Positions 18,788-28,179 of a stretch of DNA of 64,000 bases are shown here, one piece after another (positions within the stretch are counted from its first letter, which is position 1; the number at the start of each line of letters is the position of its first letter). Source of the stretch: Pseudoalteromonas sp. N1230-9 (lineage in GTDB: Bacteria > Pseudomonadota > Gammaproteobacteria > Enterobacterales > Alteromonadaceae); NCBI RefSeq assembly GCF_032716425.1, contig NZ_CP090419.1, forward strand, positions 2,792,001 to 2,856,000, given 5' to 3'. A program made the position numbers and the translations under genes. The notes under the pieces were generated by a model, which worked only from the letters and a program-made list of their open reading frames with translations, did no database searches and was not told where the DNA came from.

Positions 18788-19426
18788 TTAAGGATTTAAA
18801 CGACCAAACTGCCAACTGCCATCGGCTTGGCGTTGATACATAAAGCGGTCGTGTAAGCGATGTGCACCGCCTTGCCAAAATTCGATTTTAGTCGGCTCAA
18901 CACAATAGCCCCCCCAAAAATCGGGGAGTGGAATTTCACCCTCTGAGAACTTTTGCTTCATTTTCGCGAATGTTTCCATCAACACCTTGCGTGATGAAAC
19001 AGGACGACTTTGCTCTGATGCCCATGCAGCTAACTGGCTTTCTTTTGGACGCGATAAAAAGTACTTCGCCACAGCCGTTGTTGGTAAGGGTTTAGCCTCA
19101 CCGTAAACAATGACTTGTCGCTCCATATGGTGCCACGGAAAGTGCAGAGAAATTTTGTTATTACCTTTTAGCTCCTGCGCTTTGCGCGAGCCGGTATTGG
19201 TAAAAAATACAAAGCCATTTTCATCAAGATGCTTTAACAGCACGATACGCTGCGAAGGCTGACCATGCTCATCAACGGTTGCTACCACCATCGCCGTAGG
19301 ATCAGGCAAATTAGTTGCAACAGCTTGCTCAAGCCATTTTTCAAACTGCTTGATTGGAGATGCATCAAGCATCTCTTCAGATAAACCATCCTGTAAATAT
19401 TCACGGCGAATATCTTCAAGTTTCAT
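18788..19426 (-). CDS. pdxH: Pyridoxamine 5'-phosphate oxidase
   Basis: PdxH oxidises pyridoxine or pyridoxamine phosphate to pyridoxal phosphate using FMN. The 212 residues match the family length (E. coli 218). Typical stretches are [12 protein letters not shown] at the start, [20 protein letters not shown] for FMN binding, [16 protein letters not shown], and the C-terminal substrate-binding RLHDRFMY near residue 195 with the ending FGRLNP. It is followed without a gap by the TatD gene. Confidence 0.97.
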   Translation of the reverse strand: MKLEDIRREYLQDGLSEEMLDASPIKQFEKWLEQAVATNLPDPTAMVVATVDEHGQPSQRIVLLKHLDENGFVFFTNTGSRKAQELKGNNKISLHFPWHHMERQVIVYGEAKPLPTTAVAKYFLSRPKESQLAAWASEQSRPVSSRKVLMETFAKMKQKFSEGEIPLPDFWGGYCVEPTKIEFWQGGAHRLHDRFMYQRQADGSWQFGRLNP

Positions 19427-19482
19427 ACAATTCCCTCTATCGCTATCAGCTAAAGATTAATCAAGGTTATTGAGCTGTCAAT

Positions 19483-19520
19483 TTTGTTGGGGTTCGCTTA
19501 GCTCTACCCAACCTACAAAG
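19483..19520. repeat. REP-like inverted repeat
   Basis: TTGTTGGGG...CTACCCAACCTACAAA forms an imperfect hairpin around GTTCGCTTAGCT. Sequences with the TTGGG/CCCAA arms and a GCTTAGC centre are common intergenic repeats in many gammaproteobacteria. It is the left end of the repeat island upstream of pdxH and downstream of argS. Confidence 0.5.
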
Positions 19521-19630
19521 CTATGAGTTCTTAAACGTTCTGCAGGTGTAGGAGTGCTTTCAAAGCGAACTATACGAAGCAGAATTCACCTAAGTAGTTT
19601 AGCCTAAGACAAGGCGGAAAACCGACTTAT
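19521..19630. repeat. Tandem repeat unit 1 (110 bp)
   Basis: This is the first of two tandem units. Its 70-base core (19561-19630, starting CAAAGCGAACTATACGAAG) matches the second unit at 67 of 70 positions. The 40 bases before the core are more diverged and carry a 6-base length difference. It contains no ORF. Confidence 0.8.
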
Positions 19631-19734
19631 CGTTGAGTACTTAAGCCTCCTGCAAGTGTTCTGTCAAAGCGAACTACACGAAGCAGAATTCACCTAAGTA
19701 ATTTAGCCTAAGACAAGACGGAAAACCGACTTAT
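19631..19734. repeat. Tandem repeat unit 2 (104 bp)
   Basis: This is the second tandem unit. Its core at 19665-19734 differs from unit 1 at three positions, all transitions. The right half of this unit also serves as the left arm of a long palindrome that runs towards the end of argS. Confidence 0.8.
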
Positions 19735-19808
19735 CCCTATGAGCATACGTGGCTTGTATGTGATTAGGGTCAGTCGGTTTGACAACGCAGTATTAGGTTA
19801 AAATACGA
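19690..19808. repeat. Long imperfect palindrome next to the argS stop
   Basis: The right arm is an imperfect inverse complement of the left arm. The core pairs are AAACCGACT with AGTCGGTTT, CCCTA with TAGGG and CATAC with GTATG. The outer arms (TTTAGCCTAA against TTAGGTTAAA, and CACCTAAGTA against TACGACGGTG) also match in part. It ends 7 bases before the argS stop codon, so it may serve as the argS transcript end. The shape suggests a MITE-like or REP-derived element. Confidence 0.7.
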
Positions 19809-19814
19809 CGGTGA

Positions 19815-21557
19815 TTACATTTGCTCCATGACTTCGATACCTAAAAGATCCAACCCTGAGTGCAGTGTCTTCGCAACCAAATTACACAGTACTAAACGGC
19901 TGTCACGAATACTTGGCTCTACGCCTTCTTTTAGAACTGGGCATGCTTCGTAGAACGTCATGTATAGGCTTGCTAGTTCATATAGGTATCCACATAATAC
20001 GTGCGGTGTTGCTTCGCTGATCATTAGATCAAGTACTTCTTCTAACTGAAGAAGTTTAAGTGCCAGCGCTTTTTCTTGTGGCTCGTTGATTGCAACATCA
20101 GCTGTTAATGACGCCGCATCAATACCTGATTTACGGAAGATACTGCGAACACGCGTATATGCATATTGTAAGTAAGGCGCTGTCGCACCTTCAAAGCTCA
20201 GCATAGTGTCCCAGTTAAAGATATAGTCGCTAGTACGGTGCTTAGACAGATCCGCATATTTCACTGCGCCAATACCTACTTTACGAGCAATTTCGCTACG
20301 CTCTTCGACACTTAAATCAGACTCACGCTCAGCAAGTTTAGCCGCTGCACGGGTAATTGACTCTTCAAGTAAATCAGCAAGTTTAACTGTACCGCCCGTA
20401 CGTGTTTTGAATGGCTTGCCATCTTCACCCATCATGGTACCGAATGGGCAGAATTCATAACTTGTTTCATCACGTAATAAACCCGCTTTACGTGCTGTTA
20501 GCTCAACTTGATTAAAGTGTAAGCTTTGACGCGCATCGACAAAGATTAAGATACGATCAGCACCCAGTTTATTCGAACGGTAATCACAAGCAGCTAAGTC
20601 AGTTGTTGCATATAAGAAACCACCACCTGATTTCTGTACGATAAACACTGAAGGCTCGCCGTCTTTGTTAGCCAGCTCATCTAAAAACACCACTTGTGCG
20701 CCTTCAGACTCAACGGCAATATTTTTGTCTTTTAATAGCGCGATAATGTTGGCAAGTTCGCTGTTGTAGGCACTTTCTGCCATGATGTCATCTTGCGTAA
20801 GTGTTACGTTTAGACGCTTGTAAACTTCTTCAGAGTGCTTTACAGACGTGGCAATGAATAACTTCCACAGTTTTTCACAGTGTGCATCGCCACCTTGTAA
20901 TTTAACAACGTAATCACGGGCTTTATCAGCAAAGCCTTCTTCATCATCAAAGCGCTTTTTCGCATCACGGTAGAAGGTTTCTAAATCAGCTAACGCCACT
21001 GATTCTAAATCAACACCTTGCTTGATTTGATCTTCTAAGTGCGCGATTAACATACCAAACTGTGTACCCCAGTCACCCATGTGGTTTTGACGAACAACGT
21101 CATCGCCACGGAACTCAAGGGCACGAACAACTGCATCACCAATGATGGTTGAACGTAAGTGACCTACGTGCATTTCTTTGGCAAGGTTAGGAGATGAGTA
21201 ATCAACCACTACTTTTTGCGCCGTTGCATGTGGTGCAACAGCCAGCTTTTCGTCTTCGTTTGCCGCTTTTAAGCTTGCTGATAAAAACTCAGGCTTTAAG
21301 TGAATATTGATAAAACCAGGGCCTGCGATTTCAGTTTTTTCTGAGATATCAGTAAGGTCTAGATTATCGATAATTTTTTGTGCAAGTTCACGCGGGTTTG
21401 ATTTTAATTTTTTAGCCGCGCCCATTGCACCATTGATTTGGTAATCACCAAACTGTGGGCGTGTGCTTTGCGTTACCGCTGGGTTAGTGTCTTCAGGTAA
21501 CCCTGCTGCAACCATAGCAGCAATTGCTTTGTCGATTAAAAGAGTACGAATATTCAT
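19815..21557 (-). CDS. argS: Arginyl-tRNA synthetase
   Basis: ArgRS charges tRNA-Arg. I choose the ATG at 21557 ([12 protein letters not shown]), giving 580 residues (E. coli 577); an upstream start would add 12 unrelated residues. The N-terminal Add-1 domain is followed by the class I HIGH-type motif HVGH in [10 protein letters not shown] (about 120). The C-terminal DALR anticodon-binding domain includes [13 protein letters not shown] and ends at LGIEVMEQM. The KMSK motif is not obvious, which is usual for ArgRS. Several tRNA-Arg genes lie at the start of the window. Confidence 0.96.
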   Translation of the reverse strand: MNIRTLLIDKAIAAMVAAGLPEDTNPAVTQSTRPQFGDYQINGAMGAAKKLKSNPRELAQKIIDNLDLTDISEKTEIAGPGFINIHLKPEFLSASLKAANEDEKLAVAPHATAQKVVVDYSSPNLAKEMHVGHLRSTIIGDAVVRALEFRGDDVVRQNHMGDWGTQFGMLIAHLEDQIKQGVDLESVALADLETFYRDAKKRFDDEEGFADKARDYVVKLQGGDAHCEKLWKLFIATSVKHSEEVYKRLNVTLTQDDIMAESAYNSELANIIALLKDKNIAVESEGAQVVFLDELANKDGEPSVFIVQKSGGGFLYATTDLAACDYRSNKLGADRILIFVDARQSLHFNQVELTARKAGLLRDETSYEFCPFGTMMGEDGKPFKTRTGGTVKLADLLEESITRAAAKLAERESDLSVEERSEIARKVGIGAVKYADLSKHRTSDYIFNWDTMLSFEGATAPYLQYAYTRVRSIFRKSGIDAASLTADVAINEPQEKALALKLLQLEEVLDLMISEATPHVLCGYLYELASLYMTFYEACPVLKEGVEPSIRDSRLVLCNLVAKTLHSGLDLLGIEVMEQM

Positions 21558-21618
21558 TGTAATTTTTACCTTTATGGCCCGCTGTACGGGCACTTAAATT
21601 TGAAGCAGACTTAGCGTA

Positions 21619-23202
21619 TTAGTTTTCGCGCGTATGGTTAAACTTGATGTCAGGATAGCGCTCCATCGACAAGTTTAGGTTTACACGGCTTGGCGCGATA
21701 TAAGTAAGGTTATCGCCACCATCAAGCGCTAAGTTGCTTTCGCACTTACGCTTAAACTCTTCAAGCTTTTTAACATCGTCCGAGCTTACCCAACGTGCAG
21801 TGTTAACACTCACACCTTCGTAAATCGCATCTACGTTGTATTCTGCTTTTAAGCGCGCAACAACCACATCAAACTGTAGTACACCGACCGCACCAACGAT
21901 AAGGTCGTTATTGATAAGCGGTCTGAATACTTGCACAGCACCTTCTTCAGAGAGCTGAACTAAGCCTTTCAACAATTGCTTTTGTTTTAATGGATCTTTT
22001 AAGCGAATACGACGGAATAATTCTGGTGCGAAGTTAGGAATACCGCCAAACTTCATTTTTTCGCCTTGCGTGAAAGTATCACCAATTTGAATCGTACCAT
22101 GGTTATGTAAACCAATGATGTCACCTGCGTAAGCATCTTGCGCTCGTTCACGATCACCGGCCATAAAGGTTACCGCATCAGAAATACTCACTTGTTTACC
22201 AATACGCACATGGTTCATTTTCATACCTTGGCTATATTTGCCAGATACAATACGCATAAAGGCAATACGGTCACGGTGTTTAGGGTCCATGTTCGCTTGG
22301 ATTTTAAATACGAAGCCAGAGAAGTTATCTTCAGTTGCTGAAACTTGGCGGTCTTCTGTTTCGCGAGGTAATGGCGCAGGTGCCCACTCAGTTAAGCCAT
22401 CAAGAACATGGTCAACACCAAAGTTACCAAGTGCCGTACCAAAATACACAGGTGATAGCTCGCCTGCTAAGAACAGATCTAAATCAAACTCGTGAGATGC
22501 GCCAATAACAAGCTCGAGCTCTTCACGTAGTTGCTCAGCAAGTTCACTACCAATTGCATTATCAAGTTCAGGGTTGTCTAACCCTTTGATAACGCGCACT
22601 TCTTGAATTGTGTGGCCTTGGCCTGTGCTGTATAAAATCGTTTCTTCACGGTGAATGTGATACACACCCTTGAATTCTTTACCACAACCAATTGGCCAAG
22701 TAACAGGTGCACAAGCGATGTTTAGCTCAGTTTCGACTTCGTCTAATAACTCCATTGGGTCACGAATATCACGGTCACACTTATTCATAAAGGTTACAAT
22801 AGGTGTAGTACGTAAGCGTGTTACTTCCATTAATTTACGAGTACGATCCTCAACACCTTTCGCCGCGTCGATTACCATTAAACATGAATCAACCGCAGTC
22901 AATGTACGGTAAGTATCTTCAGAGAAGTCTTCGTGTCCTGGAGTATCAAGTAAATTAACTAGACGCTCATTGTAAGGAAATTGCATAACAGACGTAGTTA
23001 CCGAGATACCACGTTCTTTTTCCATTTCCATCCAGTCTGATTTTGCGTGCTGGTTTGAGCCACGGCCTTTTACGGTACCGGCTTTTTGAATCGCTTGTCC
23101 GAATAACAGAACTTTTTCTGTAATAGTGGTTTTACCCGCATCTGGGTGCGAGATGATCGCAAAGGTGCGTCGTTTATTAATTTCGGTAGTTAAATTAGAC
23201 AT
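21619..23202 (-). CDS. prfC: Peptide chain release factor 3
   Basis: RF3 is a GTPase that recycles RF1 and RF2 from the ribosome after peptide release. The 527 residues match E. coli RF3 (529). The G motifs are G1 [10 protein letters not shown]3 DTPGHEDF and G4 NKCDRD. An EF-Tu-like domain II and the RF3-specific C-terminal domain follow. A good -10 box lies upstream, with a 247-bp gap to the divergent kinase gene. It is 61 bases upstream of the argS start on the same strand. Confidence 0.97.
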   Translation of the reverse strand: MSNLTTEINKRRTFAIISHPDAGKTTITEKVLLFGQAIQKAGTVKGRGSNQHAKSDWMEMEKERGISVTTSVMQFPYNERLVNLLDTPGHEDFSEDTYRTLTAVDSCLMVIDAAKGVEDRTRKLMEVTRLRTTPIVTFMNKCDRDIRDPMELLDEVETELNIACAPVTWPIGCGKEFKGVYHIHREETILYSTGQGHTIQEVRVIKGLDNPELDNAIGSELAEQLREELELVIGASHEFDLDLFLAGELSPVYFGTALGNFGVDHVLDGLTEWAPAPLPRETEDRQVSATEDNFSGFVFKIQANMDPKHRDRIAFMRIVSGKYSQGMKMNHVRIGKQVSISDAVTFMAGDRERAQDAYAGDIIGLHNHGTIQIGDTFTQGEKMKFGGIPNFAPELFRRIRLKDPLKQKQLLKGLVQLSEEGAVQVFRPLINNDLIVGAVGVLQFDVVVARLKAEYNVDAIYEGVSVNTARWVSSDDVKKLEEFKRKCESNLALDGGDNLTYIAPSRVNLNLSMERYPDIKFNHTREN

Positions 23203-23295
23203 GTAAGCCGCTTTTAGTCAGAACAAAGTGCCACTGATACTCACTCCATAAAAAGTAAGCAGTGCACACTGTAAAAATAAAATAGAATTGCGGGC

Positions 23296-23324
23296 ATTAT
23301 ACCCTGTTTGTCTTAGCCAAAAAA
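23296..23324 (-). promoter_or_regulatory. Probable prfC promoter
   Basis: On the minus strand a perfect TATAAT (23296-23301) is followed by a GC-rich GCCCGC. The -35 region 17 bases upstream is only TTTTTT. It is about 95 bases upstream of the prfC start. Confidence 0.5.
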
Positions 23325-23449
23325 GCAGCGATTGTAAGTAATTATTCAACCTTTTTGTTGTTTTAGTTGTTCATCTTTTTCTAAGCTTGTGTAATCAAGT
23401 TGTAACGCATACTATTGGTAAATTACACGGAGGGAAATAAAGTTAGGTC

Positions 23450-26104
23450 ATGAAAACCAGTAAACTCAGCATTCGATTATTATGGTATATCACGCCGCTT
23501 GTGATCTTACCTTTGTTATTTTTAGGCGGGTTTACGCTGACCAATGTAACTAACTCCACAAAAAAACAAGCTGAACTTATTGTCAGCCGCTTTGTTGAGC
23601 AACAACAACAAAAAATATTTAACTATATTGACTCCTTCCACTCGATCACCCGACTTTTATCAACATCCCCTGTGCTTGCTGATTTTTTAGCTCGCGATAC
23701 AGACTCAAAAACCCAATATATTGAACATTTGGGTGAGTTAATGAATGTATTTGCAAGCTATTCGGAGGCCTATCCTGATATTGTAAGTATTAACTACTTA
23801 GCGCCAGATGGGACAAGTGATGCCTTCTATTCGAGTCAATTAACACCCGCTCCAAAAGAGTATCCATTTTTTAAACAAGTACAGCAGTCAAACTTACGAC
23901 AACAACAGTTTATGATCCCGAAAGAGGATGGCTCCACCAGCCTGTATTTTGTGCATCCAATTTACAACATAGACTATTATTTGAAGCGCCCGCAGCAACT
24001 AGGCTTTATTGTTGTACATGTTGAGCCCTCGATTTTAAACACTAGCATTCTAGAAGCGCCTTTTAATAACACCTTAAATTTGTTTTTAACCACTAAAGGG
24101 CAAATTCTTTTTAGCTCTGACTATGATTTACGGGGTAGTTATTTAAGTGAATATGAGCTAGAGCAAATTAAGAGTCTTGCTGACTATGGCAAACTTGCCA
24201 GTATTGAACTTTCTAGCATTGATAAAGAAGAACGTATTATTTACGCAGTACAAATGACTGATGGTGATTACTTTGTATCAACCACACCTAAAAACCTTCT
24301 CTACCAGTCTGGCAAAGCGATTAGCCTGATCACAGCTTTAATTGTCATTATTTCAGTGATCGCTTTACCCATTCTTATTTATATTGTTGTTCGCAACTTA
24401 CTCCTCACCCCTGTTGAGTTACTTGGTGAAGCGAGCCACCGTGTTGGGGATGGCGATTTATCCGTGTATTTGCCAGCCCATACAAACGATGAAGTCGGCG
24501 TGCTTTTCAACGACTTTAACCACATGGTGAATCAAATTCGTCATTATCAAGACGAGCTTGAAGAATACAAACATCACTTAGAAGAAAAGGTAGAAAGCCG
24601 TACAAAAGCCCTTGAAGCAATGAACAGCAAGCTTGAGGTGGCCATTGCGCAAGCCGAACAAGCAAACCAATTAAAAAGCCGCTTTTTAGCTAATATGAGT
24701 CATGAAATTCGTACACCACTCACCGCAATTATGGGTTTTACAGAGCAACTCTTACATAATAAAAATGCAGTCAATGATGAGCAGCACTTAAGCACCATTT
24801 TACGTAATTCAAAACACCTACTTGAACTGATTAATAATATTCTCGACTTGTCTAAAATTGAAGCCGAAAAACTGGCCGTAGAGTGTAGTCCTTGTCACGT
24901 TGTGCAGCTTGTACATGACATAGACTCAATTATTCGCCCTCTAGCGAATGAAAAACAACTGCAATTTGATATCGATTACAGTTTACCTATCCCCAAAATC
25001 ATCAACAGCGACACCACTCGTTTAAAACAAATTTTGATCAATATTGCTAGTAATGCAGTGAAATTTACCGAACACGGCTCTATCTCTATTAGTATTTGCT
25101 ATAACAGCAGCAAACAATTCTTAGAGTTTGCAATTAAAGATACCGGTATTGGCATGTCTGAGCGTGAAGTTGAAAGGGTATTTAAGCCATTCGAACAAGC
25201 CGATGCCACCACAACTCGTCGCTTTGGTGGTACAGGACTTGGGTTATGTATTTCAAAGAATTTAGCGCAATTATTAGGAGGTGATGTCCATCTTGTTAGT
25301 GAACCTGGCAATGGAAGTTGCTTCACAATTCAAGTAGCTTGCCACCTAAACGCTAAGCAATTACAGGATGACGCCTTTATTTATGATAATAAACAGCTGT
25401 CGCCCGGAAAAGATTTACTCTTATCATTTGCTGAAAATAACTTTGATGCCAGTATTTTGGTTGCTGAAGATAATCCCGATAACCAGTTACTGATCAAGCT
25501 ATTATTACAGACATGGGGGCTTGAGCCTGATATAGCCAAAAATGGCGCAGAAGCTGTAGAAATGGCATTAGTTAATGACTACCAACTAATTATAATGGAT
25601 ATGCAAATGCCTGTGATGGGTGGCTTAGAAGCGACCCAAATGCTTCGACACGCAGCCTATGATGGCCCTATCATCGCGTTAACAGCCAATGTAATGAAAA
25701 CCGATGTTGACAGGTATATCAAAGCTGGCTGCAACGAAGCTTTGGCAAAACCCATTGACAAAAGTGCCCTAGAACAAGTTTTAGTAAGTTATTTAAATAT
25801 AGAAAAGGACAGCCAGAATAAGTGGGAAAACTTACTAAAAAGTGAGAAATTCCAACAGATTAACGAAAACTATCGTTCAAAATTACCAGACTATTTGAGT
25901 CAAGTCATTCAGCTTTATCGTGCTAAGGAATGGGAAGAACTGCGCTCATTAGCACACAGCTTAAAAGGCAGTGCGGGATGTTTTGGCTTTGAAGCTATTC
26001 ATAAAACCGCAGGGCAACTTGAAAGCGCGCTACGTAGTAATGATACTGAGCAGGTTGATGCAAGCTATGAATCACTTATTAGTGCACTTGAAAACGCCGC
26101 TTAA
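23450..26104 (+). CDS. Hybrid sensor histidine kinase (sensor-HAMP-HisKA-HATPase-REC-HPt)
   Basis: This is an 884-residue inner-membrane phosphorelay protein. Membrane segments lie at about 10-30 and 285-310, enclosing a 250-residue periplasmic domain that looks like a double-Cache sensor (SINYLAPDGTSDAFY, GDYFVSTTPK). HAMP (about 310-365) and a coiled coil lead to the HisKA box with His418 (SHEIRTPL). The ATPase N and G boxes follow (NIASNAVKFTEHG, DTGIGM, GGTGLGL), then a receiver with the IIMDMQMPVMGG Asp near 719. A C-terminal HPt domain carries His836 (AHSLKGS). No response regulator is adjacent and the ligand is unknown. Confidence 0.9.
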   Translation: MKTSKLSIRLLWYITPLVILPLLFLGGFTLTNVTNSTKKQAELIVSRFVEQQQQKIFNYIDSFHSITRLLSTSPVLADFLARDTDSKTQYIEHLGELMNVFASYSEAYPDIVSINYLAPDGTSDAFYSSQLTPAPKEYPFFKQVQQSNLRQQQFMIPKEDGSTSLYFVHPIYNIDYYLKRPQQLGFIVVHVEPSILNTSILEAPFNNTLNLFLTTKGQILFSSDYDLRGSYLSEYELEQIKSLADYGKLASIELSSIDKEERIIYAVQMTDGDYFVSTTPKNLLYQSGKAISLITALIVIISVIALPILIYIVVRNLLLTPVELLGEASHRVGDGDLSVYLPAHTNDEVGVLFNDFNHMVNQIRHYQDELEEYKHHLEEKVESRTKALEAMNSKLEVAIAQAEQANQLKSRFLANMSHEIRTPLTAIMGFTEQLLHNKNAVNDEQHLSTILRNSKHLLELINNILDLSKIEAEKLAVECSPCHVVQLVHDIDSIIRPLANEKQLQFDIDYSLPIPKIINSDTTRLKQILINIASNAVKFTEHGSISISICYNSSKQFLEFAIKDTGIGMSEREVERVFKPFEQADATTTRRFGGTGLGLCISKNLAQLLGGDVHLVSEPGNGSCFTIQVACHLNAKQLQDDAFIYDNKQLSPGKDLLLSFAENNFDASILVAEDNPDNQLLIKLLLQTWGLEPDIAKNGAEAVEMALVNDYQLIIMDMQMPVMGGLEATQMLRHAAYDGPIIALTANVMKTDVDRYIKAGCNEALAKPIDKSALEQVLVSYLNIEKDSQNKWENLLKSEKFQQINENYRSKLPDYLSQVIQLYRAKEWEELRSLAHSLKGSAGCFGFEAIHKTAGQLESALRSNDTEQVDASYESLISALENAA

Positions 26105-26109
26105 TGGGC

Positions 26110-26568
26110 TTAAAAACTCAGCGTTAACCCCATTAAAATAGCGTCTTCATTGCCTGTTGCTGTTGGGTAGTAATTTTTTCGCACTGACATATGTGAGAAG
26201 CCCGCACGTTCATATAAAGCAATTGCACGATTGTTAGATTCGCGTACTTCCAAAAATAGGTTCTCAGCGTCATGCTGTTCACCATATTCAATAAACGCCG
26301 TTAGTAATTGCCTTGCTATCCCCTGCCCTTGGTATTTAGGCGCAACACAAATATCCATCAAGGTATAATCAGGGCCTGCCTTCTCACCAATATAGAAACC
26401 CAGCATGTCATCGCCTTGAAAAGCAGCAAGATTAAAATAACGACCCGCTAAACACGATAACATGGTTTTTTCTGTCCACGGATGACTATGACAGGCATTT
26501 TCAATGACCATTAGCTGTGCAATATCGTTTGCATCAACAGATTTAAAGTTTATCAAGTTGTTCACCAA
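26110..26568 (-). CDS. rimI: Ribosomal protein S18 alanine N-acetyltransferase
   Basis: RimI acetylates the N-terminal alanine of ribosomal protein S18. The 152-residue protein is a GNAT fold: ACHSHPWTEKTM near the start, CVAPKYQGQGIARQLL as the acetyl-CoA loop (about 90-105), and LFLEVRESNNRAIALYERAGF as the RimI signature. The start is a GTG that overlaps the holD-like gene by 26 bases, so the two are translationally coupled, as holD-rimI in E. coli. Confidence 0.92.
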   Translation of the reverse strand: MVNNLINFKSVDANDIAQLMVIENACHSHPWTEKTMLSCLAGRYFNLAAFQGDDMLGFYIGEKAGPDYTLMDICVAPKYQGQGIARQLLTAFIEYGEQHDAENLFLEVRESNNRAIALYERAGFSHMSVRKNYYPTATGNEDAILMGLTLSF

Positions 26569-26845
26569 TTAAAGACCAAAGTTGCTTTTTCTGCTCACTA
26601 GTCAGCTTATCGCTTGGCAAGCTTAAACAGCCCTCTTGCCAACTTATACTGGTGGCCTTAACAATTTGCGTTATTACTAAAGGAGACAGCGCTTTTTCAA
26701 GATCTTGATGAAGCTGTAACGGCAGCGTTATAGGCGTTTGTTGAGGCGTAGGTATGTGTTCAAGCGAAGCGTCAGACACAGTTTGAAAGTGTTGATTTAA
26801 TTCTAAAGGTTGTACAGAAAATATCGCAGCGTAACTTGGGTTCAT
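26543..26845 (-). CDS. holD: Probable DNA polymerase III psi subunit (HolD-like), short
   Basis: The psi subunit links the clamp loader to chi and SSB. The assignment rests mainly on position: a small gene overlapping the start of rimI, the holD-rimI arrangement of E. coli. The 100-residue length is short against 137 in E. coli. The C-terminal KKQLWSLIGEQL resembles the LWQQI region of psi. The usual N-terminal chi-binding motif (around LGITQW) is not visible, and an in-frame stop lies just upstream of the start. It may be a diverged HolD or an unrelated small protein. Confidence 0.5.
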   Translation of the reverse strand: MNPSYAAIFSVQPLELNQHFQTVSDASLEHIPTPQQTPITLPLQLHQDLEKALSPLVITQIVKATSISWQEGCLSLPSDKLTSEQKKQLWSLIGEQLDKL

Positions 26846-26913
26846 AACAACTCAATCATGATTAAGAGCAAGTAATATAAGAAGATTTGCGATTAAAGTA
26901 AAGTAGGAAGAAA

Positions 26914-26990
26914 TGGCAGGGGCGGAGAGATTCGAACTCCCAACCGTCGGTTTTGGAGACCGCTGTTCTACCAATTGGAACTACGCCCCT
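26914..26990 (-). tRNA. tRNA-Trp (anticodon CCA)
   Basis: This is a 77-nt gene with acceptor AGGGGCG pairing with CGCCCCT, a T arm GAGTTCGAATCTC and an encoded CCA. The anticodon loop CTCCAAA gives CCA, which reads UGG. It is a lone tRNA gene between holD and the LysR gene. Confidence 0.97.
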
Positions 26991-27003
26991 GCAATGACGA
27001 TGA

Positions 27004-27031
27004 ATTATATAGAGCTTTTTATAAAGGTAAA
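27004..27031 (-). promoter_or_regulatory. Promoter of tRNA-Trp
   Basis: On the minus strand a perfect TATAAT (27004-27009) lies 13 bases before the tRNA start. A weak -35 TTTACC (27026-27031) is 16 bases upstream, with a run of T beyond it that could act as an UP element. Confidence 0.65.
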
Positions 27032-27174
27032 GTAAAAAAACACGGTTTGCAGTTCAATTGCTTTCAAAATAAACAAAACGGCGAATTAGCAAGCTAACAA
27101 AGCTTTTTTAAACATACCCAAGCTATCTGCAAAAACTAAAAGAACCAAACACAGTTATAATCATTTAAAGCGCT

Positions 27175-28077
27175 TCATTCGCTTGAAAGATAATGTTGCT
27201 GAATAACAAGTTGAAGGTACTCAAGAAATGCTTTTACTTTTTTGAACGGATATCTACGCCCAGAATAAAAAGCATACAAAACCAAATCTTCAGGCTCATC
27301 TGCTAAGGAATCTATTTTAGTTAACAGCCCTTCTTCTAACTCTTGTCTGCACGCATCATAAGGAAGTATCGCAAAACCTAACCCTTTAAGTGCAGCAGAC
27401 TTTGCCATATGCCCACTATTTACTTTGTAACGGGATGCAACATTAACTGTGCCTGCTTGTTTGAATTTCCATGGCATTCCTTGTAAGACTGATAAGCTTG
27501 TAATACAAGGAAGCTTACCAAGTTCAATCGTTGAATTTGGTTTAGGGTGTTTATCTAGTAAATGAGGAGAAGCTACGACACAACTTGGCCAACGCACTAG
27601 CTCTTTTGCAACCCATCCAGAGTCCTCCACAGGGCCTCGTCCAAAACGTATCACTATATCAAACCCTTCTAATAGCCCCTCTTCGGGATTAAGCTGAGTA
27701 TCACAACTTAACTGAATGTTAGGGTGTTTATAACAAAACTCAGCCATAGCCTCTGCCAAAAACGGTAAATCAGGTGTAATGACTTTTAAATGCCCTGAAA
27801 CTAAATCACTATTTTGATAGGTTTCTTGTAAAACATCCCCCATAGCAACAAGCAGCGGAGTTAAGTTTTGGTAAAGAAGTTCTCCCGCTTCTGTCGCAAC
27901 CATTTTTCGTGTTGTACGTTCCAATAACCGTACATTCAACGCTTGTTCTAAAAGTGCAACATGACGGCTCACATTCGATTTGGGAATTTGGCACAGCTCT
28001 GCGGCCCGCTTAAAACTTAATTGTTCAAATACTTTCTGGAAGCTAAGAAGCCACTGTAATTCAATATTGTTTAGCAA
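27175..28077 (-). CDS. LysR-family transcriptional regulator
   Basis: This is a 300-residue LysR regulator. The N-terminal winged helix-turn-helix (about 15-60) reads SFKRAAELCQIPKSNVSRHVALLEQ in overlapping parts, followed by LERTTRKM. The effector domain runs from about 90 and includes DIVIRFGRGPVEDSGWV. Translation seems to begin at a TTG, as no in-frame ATG exists before an upstream stop. It is divergent from the flavin monooxygenase gene with 102 bases between, the usual arrangement of a LysR regulator and its target. The effector is unknown. Confidence 0.92.
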   Translation of the reverse strand: MLNNIELQWLLSFQKVFEQLSFKRAAELCQIPKSNVSRHVALLEQALNVRLLERTTRKMVATEAGELLYQNLTPLLVAMGDVLQETYQNSDLVSGHLKVITPDLPFLAEAMAEFCYKHPNIQLSCDTQLNPEEGLLEGFDIVIRFGRGPVEDSGWVAKELVRWPSCVVASPHLLDKHPKPNSTIELGKLPCITSLSVLQGMPWKFKQAGTVNVASRYKVNSGHMAKSAALKGLGFAILPYDACRQELEEGLLTKIDSLADEPEDLVLYAFYSGRRYPFKKVKAFLEYLQLVIQQHYLSSE

Positions 28078-28179
28078 AACTATCTCAAAAAATGGGATTT
28101 ACAAACCAAAATTACCATATTTATCCTATCTATTGGACCAGTGATAATCATTTTTTTCTTAAAAACTGGGAAGATTTAA

